A stretch of 64,000 bases of DNA from Heterohyrax brucei. Lineage: Eukaryota; Chordata; Mammalia; Hyracoidea; Procaviidae. Below are positions 45,852 through 57,980 of this stretch, in pieces. A program made the position numbers and the translations under genes. The DNA is taken from NCBI GenBank assembly GCA_028571685.1, contig CM053143.1, positions 152,452,329 through 152,516,328 on the forward strand. Direction: 5' to 3'. How positions within the stretch are numbered: the stretch's first letter is position 1; every line of letters starts with the position of its first letter. The notes below the pieces were generated by a model. That model saw only the letters and a list, made by a program, of their open reading frames with translations, ran no database searches and had not been told where the DNA came from.

Positions 45852-46058
45852 TCGTTAGTCGTCACCAAGTCAATCCCAACATACAGCAAACCTGTGTCTG
45901 CAAGGTAACACTGCTCCACAGAGTTTTCAAGCCTATGACCTTTCAGACACAGTCACTAGGGCTTACTTTGGAGGCATCTCCGGGTGGGTTCAAAATGCCA
46001 AACATTTGGCTAGTAGTCTAGTACTTAACCATATGGACCATGCAGGGACTCCTACATA
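45852..46058 (-). mobile_element. AfroSINE, longer subfamily, diverged
   Basis: Plus strand: GTCGTCACCAAGTCAATCCC, CACTGCTCCACAGAGTTTTC, ATCTCCGGGTGGGTTCAAAA and CATGCAGGGACTCC at the head end. Confidence 0.78.
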
Positions 46059-46154
46059 CGTATAGATAAAACAAATATAGCAAAATGTTAAGAATTATTG
46101 AATTTAGAAAGCAGTGAGTTCTAAATCTGGGTTAAATGGATTCTACTTTTCTAT

Positions 46155-48378
46155 GTTGTCGTTGTTGTTAGGTGCCATCAAGTCAGTTCCAACTCATAAT
46201 GGCCTTACGTACAACAGAACAAAACACTGCCCGGTCTTGCGCCTTCTTCACTGTCATTTTTATGCTTAAGCCCATCACTGTAGTCACTATGTCAATCCAC
46301 CACATCAAGGGTCTTCTACTTTTTCACTAACCCTTCACTATACCAGGCATGGCATCCTTCTCCAGGTACAGATCCTTTCTGACAACATGTCCAAAGTACA
46401 TAAGACATAGTCTCTTCTTTGCTTGCAGAACATATCTGTTTTTTCTCTTGTCAGTCTGTGGTACATTCCATATTCTCCAACACCACAATACAAAGGTGTC
46501 AATTCTTCTGTCTTCCTTGTTTATTATCCAGCTTTCAGATACATATGATGTAACTGAAAACACTACAGCTTAGGTCAGGGGCACTTCAGTCTCCAAGGTG
46601 ACATCTTTACTTCTGAATACTTTAAAGAGGTCCTTTGCAGTAGATTTTCCCAATGCTATGCATCTTTTGATTTCTTGACAGCTGCTTCCATGGGCATTGA
46701 TTGTGGACCCAAGTAAAGTGAAATCCTTGACAATCTCAGTCCTTTCTCCACTTACCATGATGTTGCTTACCGGTCCAAATGTGAAGATTTTTGTTTTCTT
46801 GATGTTGAGGTGCAATCCATACTGGAGGCTGTGGTCTTTGATCTTCATCAGTAAGTGTTTCAAATATTCTTCACTTCCAGCAAGGTGGTGTCATCTTCAA
46901 AATGCAGATTGTTAATGAGTCGACCTCCAATCCTGATACCTCACTCTTCTTCATATAATCCAGCTTCTTGGATTATCTGAACAGCATACAGACTGAAAGG
47001 TACAGTGAAAGGATACAACCCTGACACACAACTTTCCTGATCATGCAGTATCCCCTTGTTCTGTTCACACAACTGCCTCTTGATCCATGTATAGATTTCT
47101 TAACAGCACAATTAAAGGTTCTGGAATTCCCATTCCAGAATGTTAGTTGTGACCCACAGAGTTGAACATCTTTCTGGTATTCTCTGCTTTCAGCCAAGAT
47201 CCACCTGACATCAGCAATGATATCCCTGGTTCCATGTCCTCTTCTGAATCCAGCTTGAATTTCTAGTAGTTTCTTGTGAATATAATGTTGCAGTCACTTT
47301 TGAAGGATCTTGAGAAAAATTTTACTTGCGTGTGATATTAATGATATTATTTGGTAATTCTACACTCCATTGGATCACCTTTGTTTGGAGTGGGCATAAG
47401 TATGGATCTGTTCTAGTCAGTTGGTCAGGTAGCTGTGCCCCAAATTTTTTGGCACAGACAAGTGAGCACTTCCAGCACTGCATCCGTTTGTTAAAATATC
47501 TCAATTGATATTCCATCAATTCCTGGAGCCTTATTTTTCACCAATACCTTCAACGCAGCTTTCCCTTCTTCCTTCAGTACCATCAGTTCCTGATCATATG
47601 CACTTCTTCAAATGGATGAACAGCAACCAGTTCTTCCTGCTATGAGTCTGTGTATTTCTTCCATCTTCTTTGGATGCTCCCTGAGTCATTTAATATTTTC
47701 CCTGTAGAATCCTTCACTATTCAGCTTGAGGCTTGAATTTTTTTTCAGTTCTCTCAGCTTGAGAAATGCAGAAAGTGTTCTTCCCTTTTGGTTTTCAATT
47801 TCTAGCTCTTTGTGCATATCATGATAATACTCTGCCTTCTCAAGCTCCCCTTTGAAATCTTCTATTCAGTTCTTTTTTTGCTTTAGCTTTTTGATGCTCA
47901 AGAGCAGTTTCAGAATCTTTTCTGACATTCAATTTGGTCTTTTTTTTTCTTTCCTGTCTTTTTAATGACCTCTTGCTTACTTCATGGATGACATCTTTGA
48001 TGTCATTCCACAGTTCTTCCAGTCTTTCATCATTAGTGTTCAACACATCAAATCTGTTCTTAAGATGGTCTCTAAACTCAGGTGGGATATACTCAAGGTC
48101 ATACTTTAGCTCTTGTGGACTTGTTCTAATTTTCTTCAGTTTCATCTGGTCTTGTTCTGACTGCTGATATGGAGCAGATGTAGTCAATTTGATTCCCATG
48201 TATTCCATCAGGTGAGGTCCATGTGCATAGTCACCATTTATGTTGGTGAAAAAAGGTATTTGTAATGAAGCAGTCATTGGTCTTGAAAAATTCTACCATG
48301 CAATTCCCAGCACCATTTCTATCACCAAGGCCATATTTTCCAACTACTGACTCTTCTTCTTTGTTTCCAACTTTTGTA
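46155..48378 (-). mobile_element. RTE copy D, 5'-truncated
   Basis: The 3' tail lies left (GTTGTTAGGTGCCATCAAGT). Moving right on the minus strand come the C-terminal motifs YVSESWIINKEDRRIDTF (46327-46563), RT remnants, and the linker-endonuclease part (47840-48277, RDHLKNRFDVLNTNDERLEE). It ends within the endonuclease near 48378. Broken by stops throughout. Confidence 0.9.
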
Positions 48379-48427
48379 TCTGTCTATATTTTCCTAATAA
48401 AAGTTTTTAAAACATGCAATGCTATGG

Positions 48428-48592
48428 GTTTGCTGGAAGGCCTGGTAGTACAGTAGTTAAGCACTACAGCTGCTTACCAAAAGTTCAGTGGTTTAACCCT
48501 GACAGACACTCCTTGGAAACTCTATGGAGCAGTTCTCCTTTGTCTATAGGGTCACTATAGGTTGGAATCAACTGCACAGCAGTTGTTACAAG
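48428..48592 (+). mobile_element. AfroSINE
   Basis: Head GGCCTGGTAGTACAGTAGTT, body CTCCTTGGAAACTCTATGGA, tail GGAATCAACTGCACAGCAGT. Confidence 0.87.
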
Positions 48593-48599
48593 TTGAAAA

Positions 48600-49340
48600 C
48601 AAGTCAGCAAAAGCCAACAACACCATGCTTCAAACAAATTCACTTATTTCTAAAATACCTGAATAAATAAAACCATGTTCAATTCACTACAAGAATTTCT
48701 ACGAAGTGAAAAGTCCTCTTGTAATTCAAATATTAGCTCATTACTTAAAATTTCTAATTCAAATATGTCAAGTTTTCACAAAGCACAGCACATTCTGTAT
48801 CTTAAAGGTTATATATCCATTACTTGTCCCTGTGTGTACTGGGAAGAATAAGAAAAACTAAACATGATATAAAGAATGGAAAGAAAAAAAGCAAAGGGAA
48901 TTTGAAGAAGATAAAAATCAGCAGGTGATTTAGCAGCAAAAGAGAATATTCACTCAAGAGACGGAGTTAGAAAAAAACAAAATCAGAAACAGAAAGGCTG
49001 AGACGTGAACTATACTTAATTATAATTACACATTCAATTACTACAATGTTATCAAACTACTACTAACATCAGCCATACAATAATCAAATCTGGGTCCCTG
49101 GATAGAACAGCTTTACTGAATCTATCTTTCTACAGCCTCAGAAACTGTGTAAAATACTCTACTGCTACTCTATACTCTCCAACATGACTGTTGGACATAT
49201 GTCATATCCACTGTCTCTGTACAGCCATTTCTTGCCTACTAACTGCTACTTACCAACAATGTCTCCATATCCTCCTTCCTGTCTCTAAAAGCTCTAATTC
49301 TAACCACAGTGTAGTACCACTTCATACCTACTAGTGTTAG
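48600..49340. other. Unassigned sequence
   Basis: AT-rich single-copy-looking DNA with no recognisable gene or repeat. Confidence 0.4.
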
Positions 49341-49344
49341 CACT

Positions 49345-49470
49345 TGCTCTTGAATAGACTCTGACACATGTCAACCCCAGGTGTGTCAGAGTAGAACTGT
49401 GCTCCACAGAGTATTCAACGGCTGATGTTTCAGAAGTAGATCACCAGGTCGTTAATCTGAGCTGCCTCTG
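49345..49470 (-). mobile_element. AfroSINE, longer subfamily, partial
   Basis: Plus strand: GTGTCAGAGTAGAACTGTGC, TCCACAGAGTATTCAACGGC and TTTCAGAAGTAGATCACCAG. The head end is missing and RTE copy E starts next to it. Confidence 0.7.
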
Positions 49471-49471
49471 T

Positions 49472-51100
49472 TGCTGTTGTCATTGTTAGGTGCCGTTGAC
49501 TTGGTACCAACTCCTAGTGATACTACGTGCAACAGAATGAAACATTGCCCAGTCTTGTACCGGTCCACAACTGTTTTTATGCTTAAGCCCATTGTTGCAG
49601 TCACTGTCTCCATCCATCTCATTAAGGGTCTTCCTCCTTTTCGCTGATCCTCCACTCTACCAAGCAAGATGTCCTCCTCTAGGGACTGACCCTTCCTGGC
49701 AACACGTCCCAAGTATGTAAGAAACAGTCTTGACAGCTTTGCTTCCATGGAGCACTCTGGTTGTATTTCTTCCAGAAACGACCTGTTCATTTTTTCGGCA
49801 GTCCATGGTACATTCAATGCTCTTCTTCAGTGCCACAATTCTTCTTCTCTCTTCCTTGTTTACTGTCCAGCTTTCTCATGCATATGACGTGACTGAAAAT
49901 ACCATTGTTTGGGTCAGGCACACTTTAGTCTTCAAAGTGACTGTCATGGATTGAATTGTGTCCCCAAAAACATGTGTAGCCATGTGGCTGGGCCATGATT
50001 CTAATTATTTTGTGATTGTCCTCCATTTTGTGATTTTCCTGTGCTGTGTATTAAAGGATTAGGGTGGGACTGTAAATCCCTTTATAGGATTACCTCCCTG
50101 CTCCACTGTAAAGGGAGTTTCCCTAGAGTATGGCTTGGCCCACACTTAATCCTTTTGTCTTACAAGAGACCACAGGAAAGAGAAGCAAGCAGAGAATTGC
50201 GAACCTTGTACCATCAAGAAAGCAGCACCGGAAGAAGAGCGTGTCCTTCAGACCTGAGGTTCCTGCACCAAGACACGCCCTAGACAAAGATGGACGCAAT
50301 ACCAGACTTTCCTCCAGAGTCAACTAGGGGAAAAGTCTTTCCCTGGAATGGACACCCTGAATTTGGACTTGTAGCCTACCGGACTGTTTAAGAACAAGCC
50401 TTCCTTTGTTAAAGCCATCCACTCTGTGGTATTTCTGTTAGCGCAGGACTAGCTGACTAAAATAGTGACATCTTTACCTTCCAATACTTTAAAGAGGTCC
50501 TTTGCAGCAGATTTACCCAATGCTATGCATCTTTCAATTTCCTGACGGCTGCTTCCACAGGCACTGACTGTAGAAACCAAGTAAAATGAAATCCTTGACA
50601 ACCTCAATCGTTTCTCCATTTATTACAATGTTGCTTACTGGTCCAGTTGCAAGGATTCTTATTTTCTTGATGCTGAGGTGTAATCCATACTGAAGGCTGT
50701 AGTCTTTGATCTTCATCATTAAGTATTTCAAATCTTCACTTCCAGCAAGTTAAGTGGTGTCATGTATGTAACACAGGTTGTTAACAAGTCATCCTCCAAA
50801 TCCTGATGCCTCGTTCATCTTCATGTAATCCAGTTGTTCAGATTATTTGTTGGGCATACAGATTGAAAAGGTATAGTGAAAGGACACAACCTTGATGCTC
50901 ACCTTCCCTGACTTTAAACCACACATGCAGTGTCCCCTTGTTCCGTTTGCATGACTGCCTCTTGATCCACGTACAGATTCCTCAAGAGCACAATTAAATG
51001 TTCTGGAATTCCCATTTTACACAATCTTAGCCATAATTTGTTATGATCCACACAGTCAAATGCCTTTGCATATTCAATGAAACACCGGTAAAATATCTTC
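49472..51100 (-). mobile_element. RTE copy E, interrupted by a solo LTR
   Basis: 3' tail GTTGTCATTGTTAGGTGCCG. Minus-strand frames include FLEEIQPECSMEAKLSRLFL (49452-49817) and RT remnant FDCVDHNKLWLRLCKMGIPE (50914-51114). A solo LTR splits the copy at 49942-50464, with RTE text contiguous on both sides. Confidence 0.9.
49942..50464 (+). mobile_element. Solo MaLR-like LTR in RTE copy E
   Basis: 523 bp, from TGTCATGGATTGAATTGTGT to GACTAAAATA. It is flanked by perfect 5-bp duplications GTGAC at 49937-49941 and 50465-50469. Plus orientation, the opposite of the copies at 18.3-24.2 kb. Confidence 0.94.
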
Positions 51101-51101
51101 C

Positions 51102-51166
51102 TGGGTGGATGCAAACCTCCAACCTTTTGTGTTAGCAGCCCAGCACATTACTGTTTGCACTACCTA
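51102..51166 (-). mobile_element. AfroSINE head fragment
   Basis: CCTGGGTGGATGCAAACCTC and CAACCTTTTGTGTTAGCAGC only. Confidence 0.6.
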
Positions 51167-51167
51167 T

Positions 51168-51340
51168 TAACCCCAAAACAAAAGTGTACAAGTGTTGGCA
51201 AGAGAATGTGGAGAAACCAGGATCCTCATCCACTGATGGTGGAAATATAAGACGGTGTACCCACTGTGGCAAACAGTTTGGTTGTCCCTCAACCAATTAA
51301 GCAAAATTACCATATGACCCAGCAATCGATTCTCAGATAG
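51168..51340 (+). mobile_element. L1 3' region, left part
   Basis: L1 text 'gtacaagtgttggcaagaga' and 'accatatgacccagcaatcg', broken by the mariner at 51341 and resumed at 51890. Confidence 0.75.
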
Positions 51341-51889
51341 ACATGGTCTGACAATAAAGTCCATGAAGTTGCTTGTTCTAAGTGTTACATACCTCATTGC
51401 TGAATAGCACTACAGTCACCTTCCAAGTATTCCCCTTTGGAAGCTATGCACCAAAACTAGTGCCTAGTCCACACTTCAGAGCAATTTAGGAATTCATTCC
51501 AGAATAGCCATTGTACACAGTGGCATCGTGGTGCCAAGTTCATGAACTTAACTGTACAGTTGTCTGTGAGGGAATTTTTACCCAATAAATAAATAACTGT
51601 ATTGGAACACCCTACCTACTCACCTGACCTGAACTTCAATGACTTTTTTCTTCACCAGAAGATAAGGGAAATATTGAGAAGCAGACATTTTGATGACATT
51701 CAGGACATCAAGGGTAATGTCATGACAGCTCTGATGGCCATTCCACAAAAAGTTCCAAAATTGCTTTGAAGGGTGGACTACACACTGGCATCAAGGGTAG
51801 TATTTCAAAAGTGATCATAGTGATATTCAGCGATGAGTATGTAACACGTTTTCTGGAATAAGTTTGTGAACTTAACTGGCAAACCTCAT
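51341..51889 (+). mobile_element. Mariner-type DNA transposon, internally deleted (copy 2)
   Basis: Left end TGGTCTGACAATAAAGTCCA and right end CTTAACTGGCAAACCTCA pair as inverted repeats. The interior carries the same transposase C-terminal remnant as copy 1, with the HPTYSPDL-type signature and RHFDDIQDIKGN. It is inserted in an L1, which continues on the right with TATATCCAAAAGACTTGAAA, consistent with TA-targeted entry. Confidence 0.87.
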
Positions 51890-52157
51890 ATATCCAAAAG
51901 ACTTGAAACCAGGGACTCAAACCAGATACTTATATATCAATGTGGACACAGTAGCATTATTCACAATTGCCAAAAGGCAGAAAACAACCTTCCTGCCCAC
52001 CTAAAGATGAACAGACAACAAAACAGAGTAACATTCATCCACAAAGAAAAATGAAGTTCTATATCTAGATGAACTCTGAAAGCATTCTAAGTGAAATAAG
52101 TCAGACACCAAAGAAAAAATATTGCATGATTCCACTTATACGAAATATCTAAACCAA
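51890..52157 (+). mobile_element. L1 3' region, right part
   Basis: Continues the L1 after the mariner: 'agggactcaaaccagatact', 'gcattattcacaattgccaa', 'attgcatgattccacttata'. Confidence 0.78.
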
Positions 52158-52292
52158 AAAATACCTAACTCACTACCAACCAGTTGATTCTAACTCATAG
52201 GGACCCTACAGGAGTTTCCAAGGAGTTAAATTCGAACTGCTGACATTCTGATTAGCTACCATAGCACTTAACCACTAGGCCACCAGGGTTTA
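52158..52292 (-). mobile_element. AfroSINE in L1
   Basis: Plus strand: ACCAGTTGATTCTAACTCAT, CAGGAGTTTCCAAGGAGTTA and CCACTAGGCCACCAGGGTTT. An internal block is missing. Confidence 0.83.
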
Positions 52293-52510
52293 TATCTAGA
52301 ATTGGCAAATTCAGAGACAGAAAGCAGACTGGAGGTTCCCAGGGGCTGGGAGAGAGGGAAATAAGTTTTCTTTAATTAGTACAGCATTTCTCTTTGTGAT
52401 AATAAAAAAGTTTTGGAATTAGATGATGGTGAAGGTCGCACCAACATTATGAATGTAGTTAATGACAGAGTTGTATGCTTAAAAATGATTCAAATAGAAA
52501 ATTTCATGTT
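52293..52510 (+). mobile_element. L1 3' end
   Basis: Contains 'ggaggttcccaggggctggg', 'ttggaattagatgatggtga' and 'taatgacagagttgtatgct', the terminal part of an older L1. Confidence 0.72.
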
Positions 52511-52905
52511 ATATATATTCTACCATAATAATTTTTTTACTTAATTATAATTTTATAATGTTCAAATTCTTGCAGTAGAAAAACTGTCTAGAAATTTGAC
52601 TTTCTCAGCACCTCCAGAACCGATAATGATCAGAGCAATTCTTAACTAAGTCTAATCAAATTCCCAATATTTCCTATACAGCTAGTTCAGTTTCTTAAAA
52701 TAGTTTACTTTCATCGTTTATGCTTCCTAATTCTTGCTAACTCCTATCCTTCTCAATCATCTGTTCTTTCTCTGCCTGCCTTTTTTAGCTTTCACAGATT
52801 CCTTCTTTTCTGTTCCCCAGGATTCAGTTTCACCTTCTACTCCACTTCTCGTGTTTTTCTCGGTTCTGCTAAACCCAAAGCTTTCATTTCTTATAAATTG
52901 TGGCT
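52511..52905. other. Unassigned sequence
   Basis: Nothing recognised apart from a pyrimidine-rich stretch at 52730-52870. Confidence 0.4.
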
Positions 52906-52907
52906 AT

Positions 52908-53012
52908 AACCAAAACCAAAACCAAACCCACTGCCATTCAGTTAATACCAACTCACAGCAACCCTACAAACAGGACAGAACTGCCCCATAGAGTTTCCAA
53001 GGCTCTAGCCAA
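52908..53012 (-). mobile_element. AfroSINE, 5'-truncated
   Basis: Tail and body only: AAACCCACTGCCATTCAGTT and ACTGCCCCATAGAGTTTCCA, preceded by (AACCAA)n. Confidence 0.85.
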
Positions 53013-53828
53013 GAACTTTCTCCCACACTCTAATACACAAACTGCCTGGCAGACTATCCCCCTTGATAGTCCATAGGCACTTCAAACCTGACCTAAGTCC
53101 ACCTTATAATCCCTCAGTGACTCTACAGCATTCGAAACAAGTTTACGCTCCTTGGAAAAGCATCCAAAGAGTTCTATGATCTGTATCTCTACCTAACCTC
53201 AGTGTCCTTTTCCAGTTCCTCTTTAAATAACTCTCTACCTGTATCTAATTATTTGTTTTCCACACACAGTAGCTATATCAAATCTCTGTATCTCATAGCT
53301 GCACTGCCCACAAGCCCCTCTACCCAATTCCCATCCAACCCATATTTCTTGTCTCAATTAGCTTTCTCCTATGGGAAAGTTTTCCATGATCTCAACCTCT
53401 GATTCTGACACAGCTACTTTAGGCACACCTCCTTCTTGGCAGCTTTAAAACTTAACTATTTGTTTAAACTACTAGATTTTAAGTACCCTGCAGATAAGTC
53501 TTATTTAGGACACAAGAGCTTAATGAAAGCTTCTCATATGTCAGCACAAATCAAAACACCAATTAAAAAACACTGGCTTTCTTTTGTAGCTCCTGGAATA
53601 CACAAATACATCTCTTCCCCACCAAGTAACTAGGAAAATGAATTCCTATCAGAAGGTGGTTAAGAATTATACTAGATGAAGTCTTCTTAAAATAAATAAT
53701 AGTTTAGCTTAACTGGTGAAGAATGCCTGTCTTGAACACTGTGCTGTTTTAACATCTATCTATATGGAATCAAACTGACAACAGCAACTAGAAAGATTAG
53801 GTAGGAAAATTATGGGGCAGTGAATTTA
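53013..53828. other. Pyrimidine-rich ancient repeat remnants and unassigned DNA
   Basis: Parts at 53050-53420 resemble the unassigned ancient repeat at 10890-11660. The rest shows nothing. Confidence 0.35.
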
Positions 53829-56800
53829 TGTTGTTGTTGTTGTTGTTAGGTGCCGTTAAGTTGGTTCAACTCATGCTGACCCCATGCACAACAGAACAAA
53901 ATACTGCCCGGTCTTGCACCATGTCCATACTCATTTTTATGCTTAAATCCATTGTTGTGGCCACTGTGTCAATCCATCTCTCAAGGGTCTTCCTCTTTTT
54001 TACTGACCCTCTATTCTACCAAGCACAATGTCCTTCTCCAGGGACTGATCCCTCCTGACAACATGCCCAAAGTATATGAGATGCATTCTTGCCATCTTTG
54101 CGTCCAAGGAGCACTCTGGTTGTACTTCTTCCACAATGAGTCTGTTCGTTCTTTTGGCGGTCCATGGTACATTGAACATTCTTCTCCAAGACCACTATTC
54201 AAAGGCATCAAATCATCTTCTGTCTTCTTTGTTCATTGTCCAGCTTTCACATGCATGTGATGCGACTGAAAATACCACAGCTTCAGTCAGGCACACTTTA
54301 GTCTTCAAGGTGACATCCTTACTTTTCAATACTTTAAATAGATCCTTTGCAGAAAATTTTCCTGATGCAATGCATCTTTCGATTTCTTGACTGCTGCTTC
54401 CATGGGCACTGATTGTGGACCCAAGTAAAATAAAATCCTTGACAACCTCAAACCTTTCTCCATTTACGATGATGTTGCTTACTGGTCTAGGTGTGAGGAT
54501 TTTTGTTTTCTTGATGTTGAGAAAACAAACAATCCATACTGAAGGCTGAGATCCTTCATCTTCATCAGTGTTTCAAATCTTCTTCACTTCTTACAAGTAA
54601 AGTGGTGTCATCTGTGTAACGCAGATTGTTGATAAGTCCCCCAATACTAACACTTAGTTCTTCTTCATATGATCTAGCTTCTCGGATTATTTGCTCAGCA
54701 TACACATTGAAAAGTTATGGTGAAAGGACACAACCCTGACGCATACTTCTCCTGACTTTAAACCATGCAGTGTCCCCTTGTTCAGTTTGTACAACTGCCT
54801 CTTGATTCATATACAAATACTGTAAGAGCATAATTAGGTGTTCTCGAATTCCAATTCTCTGCAATGTTAGTTGTAATTTATTATGATCCACACAGTTGAA
54901 CCCCATTGCAGAGTCAATGAAACATAGGTAAACATCTTTCTGGTATTCTCTGCTTTGAGCCAAGATCCACCTGACATGAGCAATAATATCCTTGGTTCCA
55001 CATCCTCTTCTGAATCCACCTTGAATTTCTAGCAGTTCCTTGTCAGTATACTAAAGCAGTTGCTTTTGAATGATCTTGAGAAAAATTTTACTTGTGTGTG
55101 ATACCAATGATATTGTTCAGTAATTTCCACATTCAGTTGGAGCACCTTTCTTTGGAATGGGCATAAATATGGATCTCTTCCAGTCAGTTGGCCAGGTAGC
55201 TGTCCCCCAAATTTCTTGGCATAGAAGAGTGAACACTTAGAAGTTTTGCCAATGCCTTCAAAGTAGCTTCAACTTCTTCCTTCAGTACCATCAGTTCCAG
55301 ATCACATGCTACCTCTTCAAATGATTGAACACTGATCAGTTCTTTCTGGTATAATGACTCTGTGTATTCTTTCCATCTTCTTTTGATGCTCCCTGAGTCA
55401 TTTAATACTTTCTCTGTAGAATCTTTCACTATTACAACTCAAGGCTTGAATTTTTTCTTCAGTTCTTTCAGCTCGAGGAATGCAGAATGTGTTCTTCCCT
55501 CTTGGTTTTCCACTTCCAGCTCTTTGCACATGTCATTATAGCACTTTCTTTTGTCTTCTCAAGCTGCTCTGAATCTTCTGTTTAGGTATTTTACTTCGCC
55601 ATTCCTTCCTTTTGCTCAACACACAAGAGCAAGTTTCAGAGTCTCCTCTGACACCCAATTTGGTCTTCTCTTTGTTTCCTGCCTTTTTAATGACTTCTTG
55701 CTCACTTCATAAGTGTCTTTGATGTTGTTCCCCAGTTTGTCTGGCCCTTGGTCATTACTGGCCAACACATCAAATCTGTTCTTGAGATGGTCTTTAAACC
55801 CAGGAGGGACATACTCAAGGTCATACTTTGGCTCTTGTGGAGTGTTCTAATTTTCTTCAGTTTCAATTTGAATTTGCAAATGAGAAACTGATGATCTGTG
55901 CCGCAGTCAGCACCTGGTCCTATTCTGACTGCTGATATGAAACTCTTCCATCATCTTTTTCCACAGATATAGCTGATTTGATTCTTGTGTATTCCATCTG
56001 GTGAGGCCCATGTGTACTCTCTCGTTTGTGTTGGTTAAAACTAGTATTTGCAGTGAAGAAGCTGTTATTCTCGCAAAATGCTATCATGTGATCTCCAGCA
56101 TTATTTCTATCTCCAAGACCATAGCTTCCAACTACCAATCCTTCTTCTTTGTTTCCAACTTTCACATTGCAGTCACCCATAATTATCAGTGCATCCTGAC
56201 TACATGTTCAATCAATTTCAGACTGCAGAAGCTGGTAAAAATCCTCAGTCTCTTCACTTTTGGCCTTAATGGTTGATGTGTAAATTTGAGTAATAGTCGT
56301 ATTAGTTGGCCTTCCTTGTAAAGCATATGAATAGTATCATATAACTGACAGCATTGTACCTCAGGACAGATCTTGAAATGTTCTTTTTGATGATGAATGC
56401 AACACCATCACTCTTCAAGTTTTCATTACCAGCATAGTACGCCATATGATTGTTGGACTGAAAATGGCGGAAACCAGTCCGTTTCAGCTCACCACTGCCT
56501 AGGATATGGATGTTTATGCATTCCATTTCACTTTTGATGATTTTCAATTTTCCTAGATTCATACTTCATACATTGCATGTCCCAATTGTTAATGGATGTT
56601 TGCAGCTGTTTCTTCTTCTTTTGAGTCATGCCACATCAGCAAACAAAGATCCCGAAGACTTCACTCCATTCACGTCACTGAGGTGGACTCTACTTGGAGG
56701 AGACAGCTCTTCCCCAGTCGTCTTCTGAATGCCTTCCAACCTGGTGAGCTCACTTTCTGGCAGCATATCTGACAATGTTCCGCTGCTTACTCATGAGGTT

Positions 56801-56975
56801 TTCCCTGGCTCATTTCTTTCACAAGTAGACTGCCGGGAACTTCTTCCTAGCCTGTCTTAGTCTGGAAGCTCAGCTGAAGCCTGTCTACCAGGGGTGACCC
56901 TGCTGGTACCTAAATACCAGTGGCATAGCTTCCAGTATCAGAGCAACAAGCAAGCCTCCACTAACAGACAAATGT
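53829..56975 (-). mobile_element. RTE copy F, near full length
   Basis: About 3.15 kb, close to the full size of the family. From right to left on the minus strand come 5' text with CACTGGTATTTAGGTACCAG, the endonuclease (56302-56562 with MNLGKLKIIKSEMECINIHI; 55920-56180 with MGDCNVKVGNKEEGLVVGSY), the linker, RT (54715-54963, with DVYLCFIDSAMGFNCVDHNK and MRQGCVLSP) and the (AAC)n-type end at 53829. Stops and small indels split the frame, so it is no longer coding. It serves as the in-window reference for the other RTE copies. Confidence 0.93.
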
Positions 56976-57061
56976 GCGCTGCCCACTTTATCTATACCCT
57001 CCTTACCTCCTTACCTCCTAATGCTGTGACCTGCCTTCCCTGATGCTGTTACCCATCTTCC

Positions 57062-57212
57062 CCCCTTATGTGATACTTGGAAAAGGAAAGTGAGAATGGC
57101 TGTACAACTTGAAGAATGTAATCAATATCATTGTACATGCAGAAACTTGAGGACTGGTGTACATTCTGCTGTGCATATTCTTAACAGCAAAAATAAAATA
57201 TTTTTTTAAAAT
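57062..57212 (+). mobile_element. L1 3' end (first type)
   Basis: Text 'ctgtacaacttgaagaatgt', 'aatcaatatcattgtacatg' and 'gctgtgcatattcttaacag' followed by AATAAAATA and a T/A-rich run. Confidence 0.65.
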
Positions 57213-57730
57213 AATAATTACCCAGCCACCACCACAGACAACCCTGACAGGGAACACAATGTAGAGTCCCTGATGTAGCGTGAGAGAAAGGGGTGTGCAG
57301 GTGCAGAACTCTATTAAAAGACCAGAACCTATGGTCCAACAACCTCGAGGGTCCCCTAAGAACATGGCCCCTGGACTTGATGCTAGCACAGAGATGAAAC
57401 CAGTATTGAAGCCAGCACTTCAGACAAAGAATGGACTGGACTTGGGGACACAGAGTGATACAGCTGGTGTGTGTACTTTATGGTTTAATATATGTATGGA
57501 GCTATTCTGTTGGTTTCTTTTTAAAGAAGAGAGGAGAAGGTGGTGAGGAGGGGACAAGTATTGGTTGAGTAGATACTGGAAGAGTAGAAAAGAATAGTAT
57601 GCTGTCACAAGGGTGACAGCAGGGTGAGCAGAGGAGCAGACAGAGTTGCAGCGAGGTAAGTACTTGGGATTTTATATGGTAAATTGACTTGGATTGTAAA
57701 CTTTCACTTAATCACAATAAAAAAATAATA
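57213..57730 (+). mobile_element. L1 3' UTR, 5'-truncated insertion
   Basis: Same UTR family as at 17045 and 34890: AAGACCAGAACCTATGGTCC, ACTTGGGGACACAGAGTGAT and CTTTCACTTAATCACAATAA plus an A-rich tail. Confidence 0.87.
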
Positions 57731-57980
57731 AAATAGGAAGGAAAAAAATCCAAAATAATAATAATAATTACACTAGATGTGTTTTGTGTCTGTTCAGCAC
57801 ACATTCTTCCCATCCCCTCTCCCACCACTCCACGAGTCTTCTGTTTTCTGCTAACAGACCTCAAGCAGTAAAAGTGAGGACACTGTATCTCCCAAGCAGA
57901 AACAGCCACAGTACCTGGTCCCCTCAGCTCCAGGAAATTGGTTGAGGGATGGGCATGAGACAAAATCTGACTGTAGCCTC

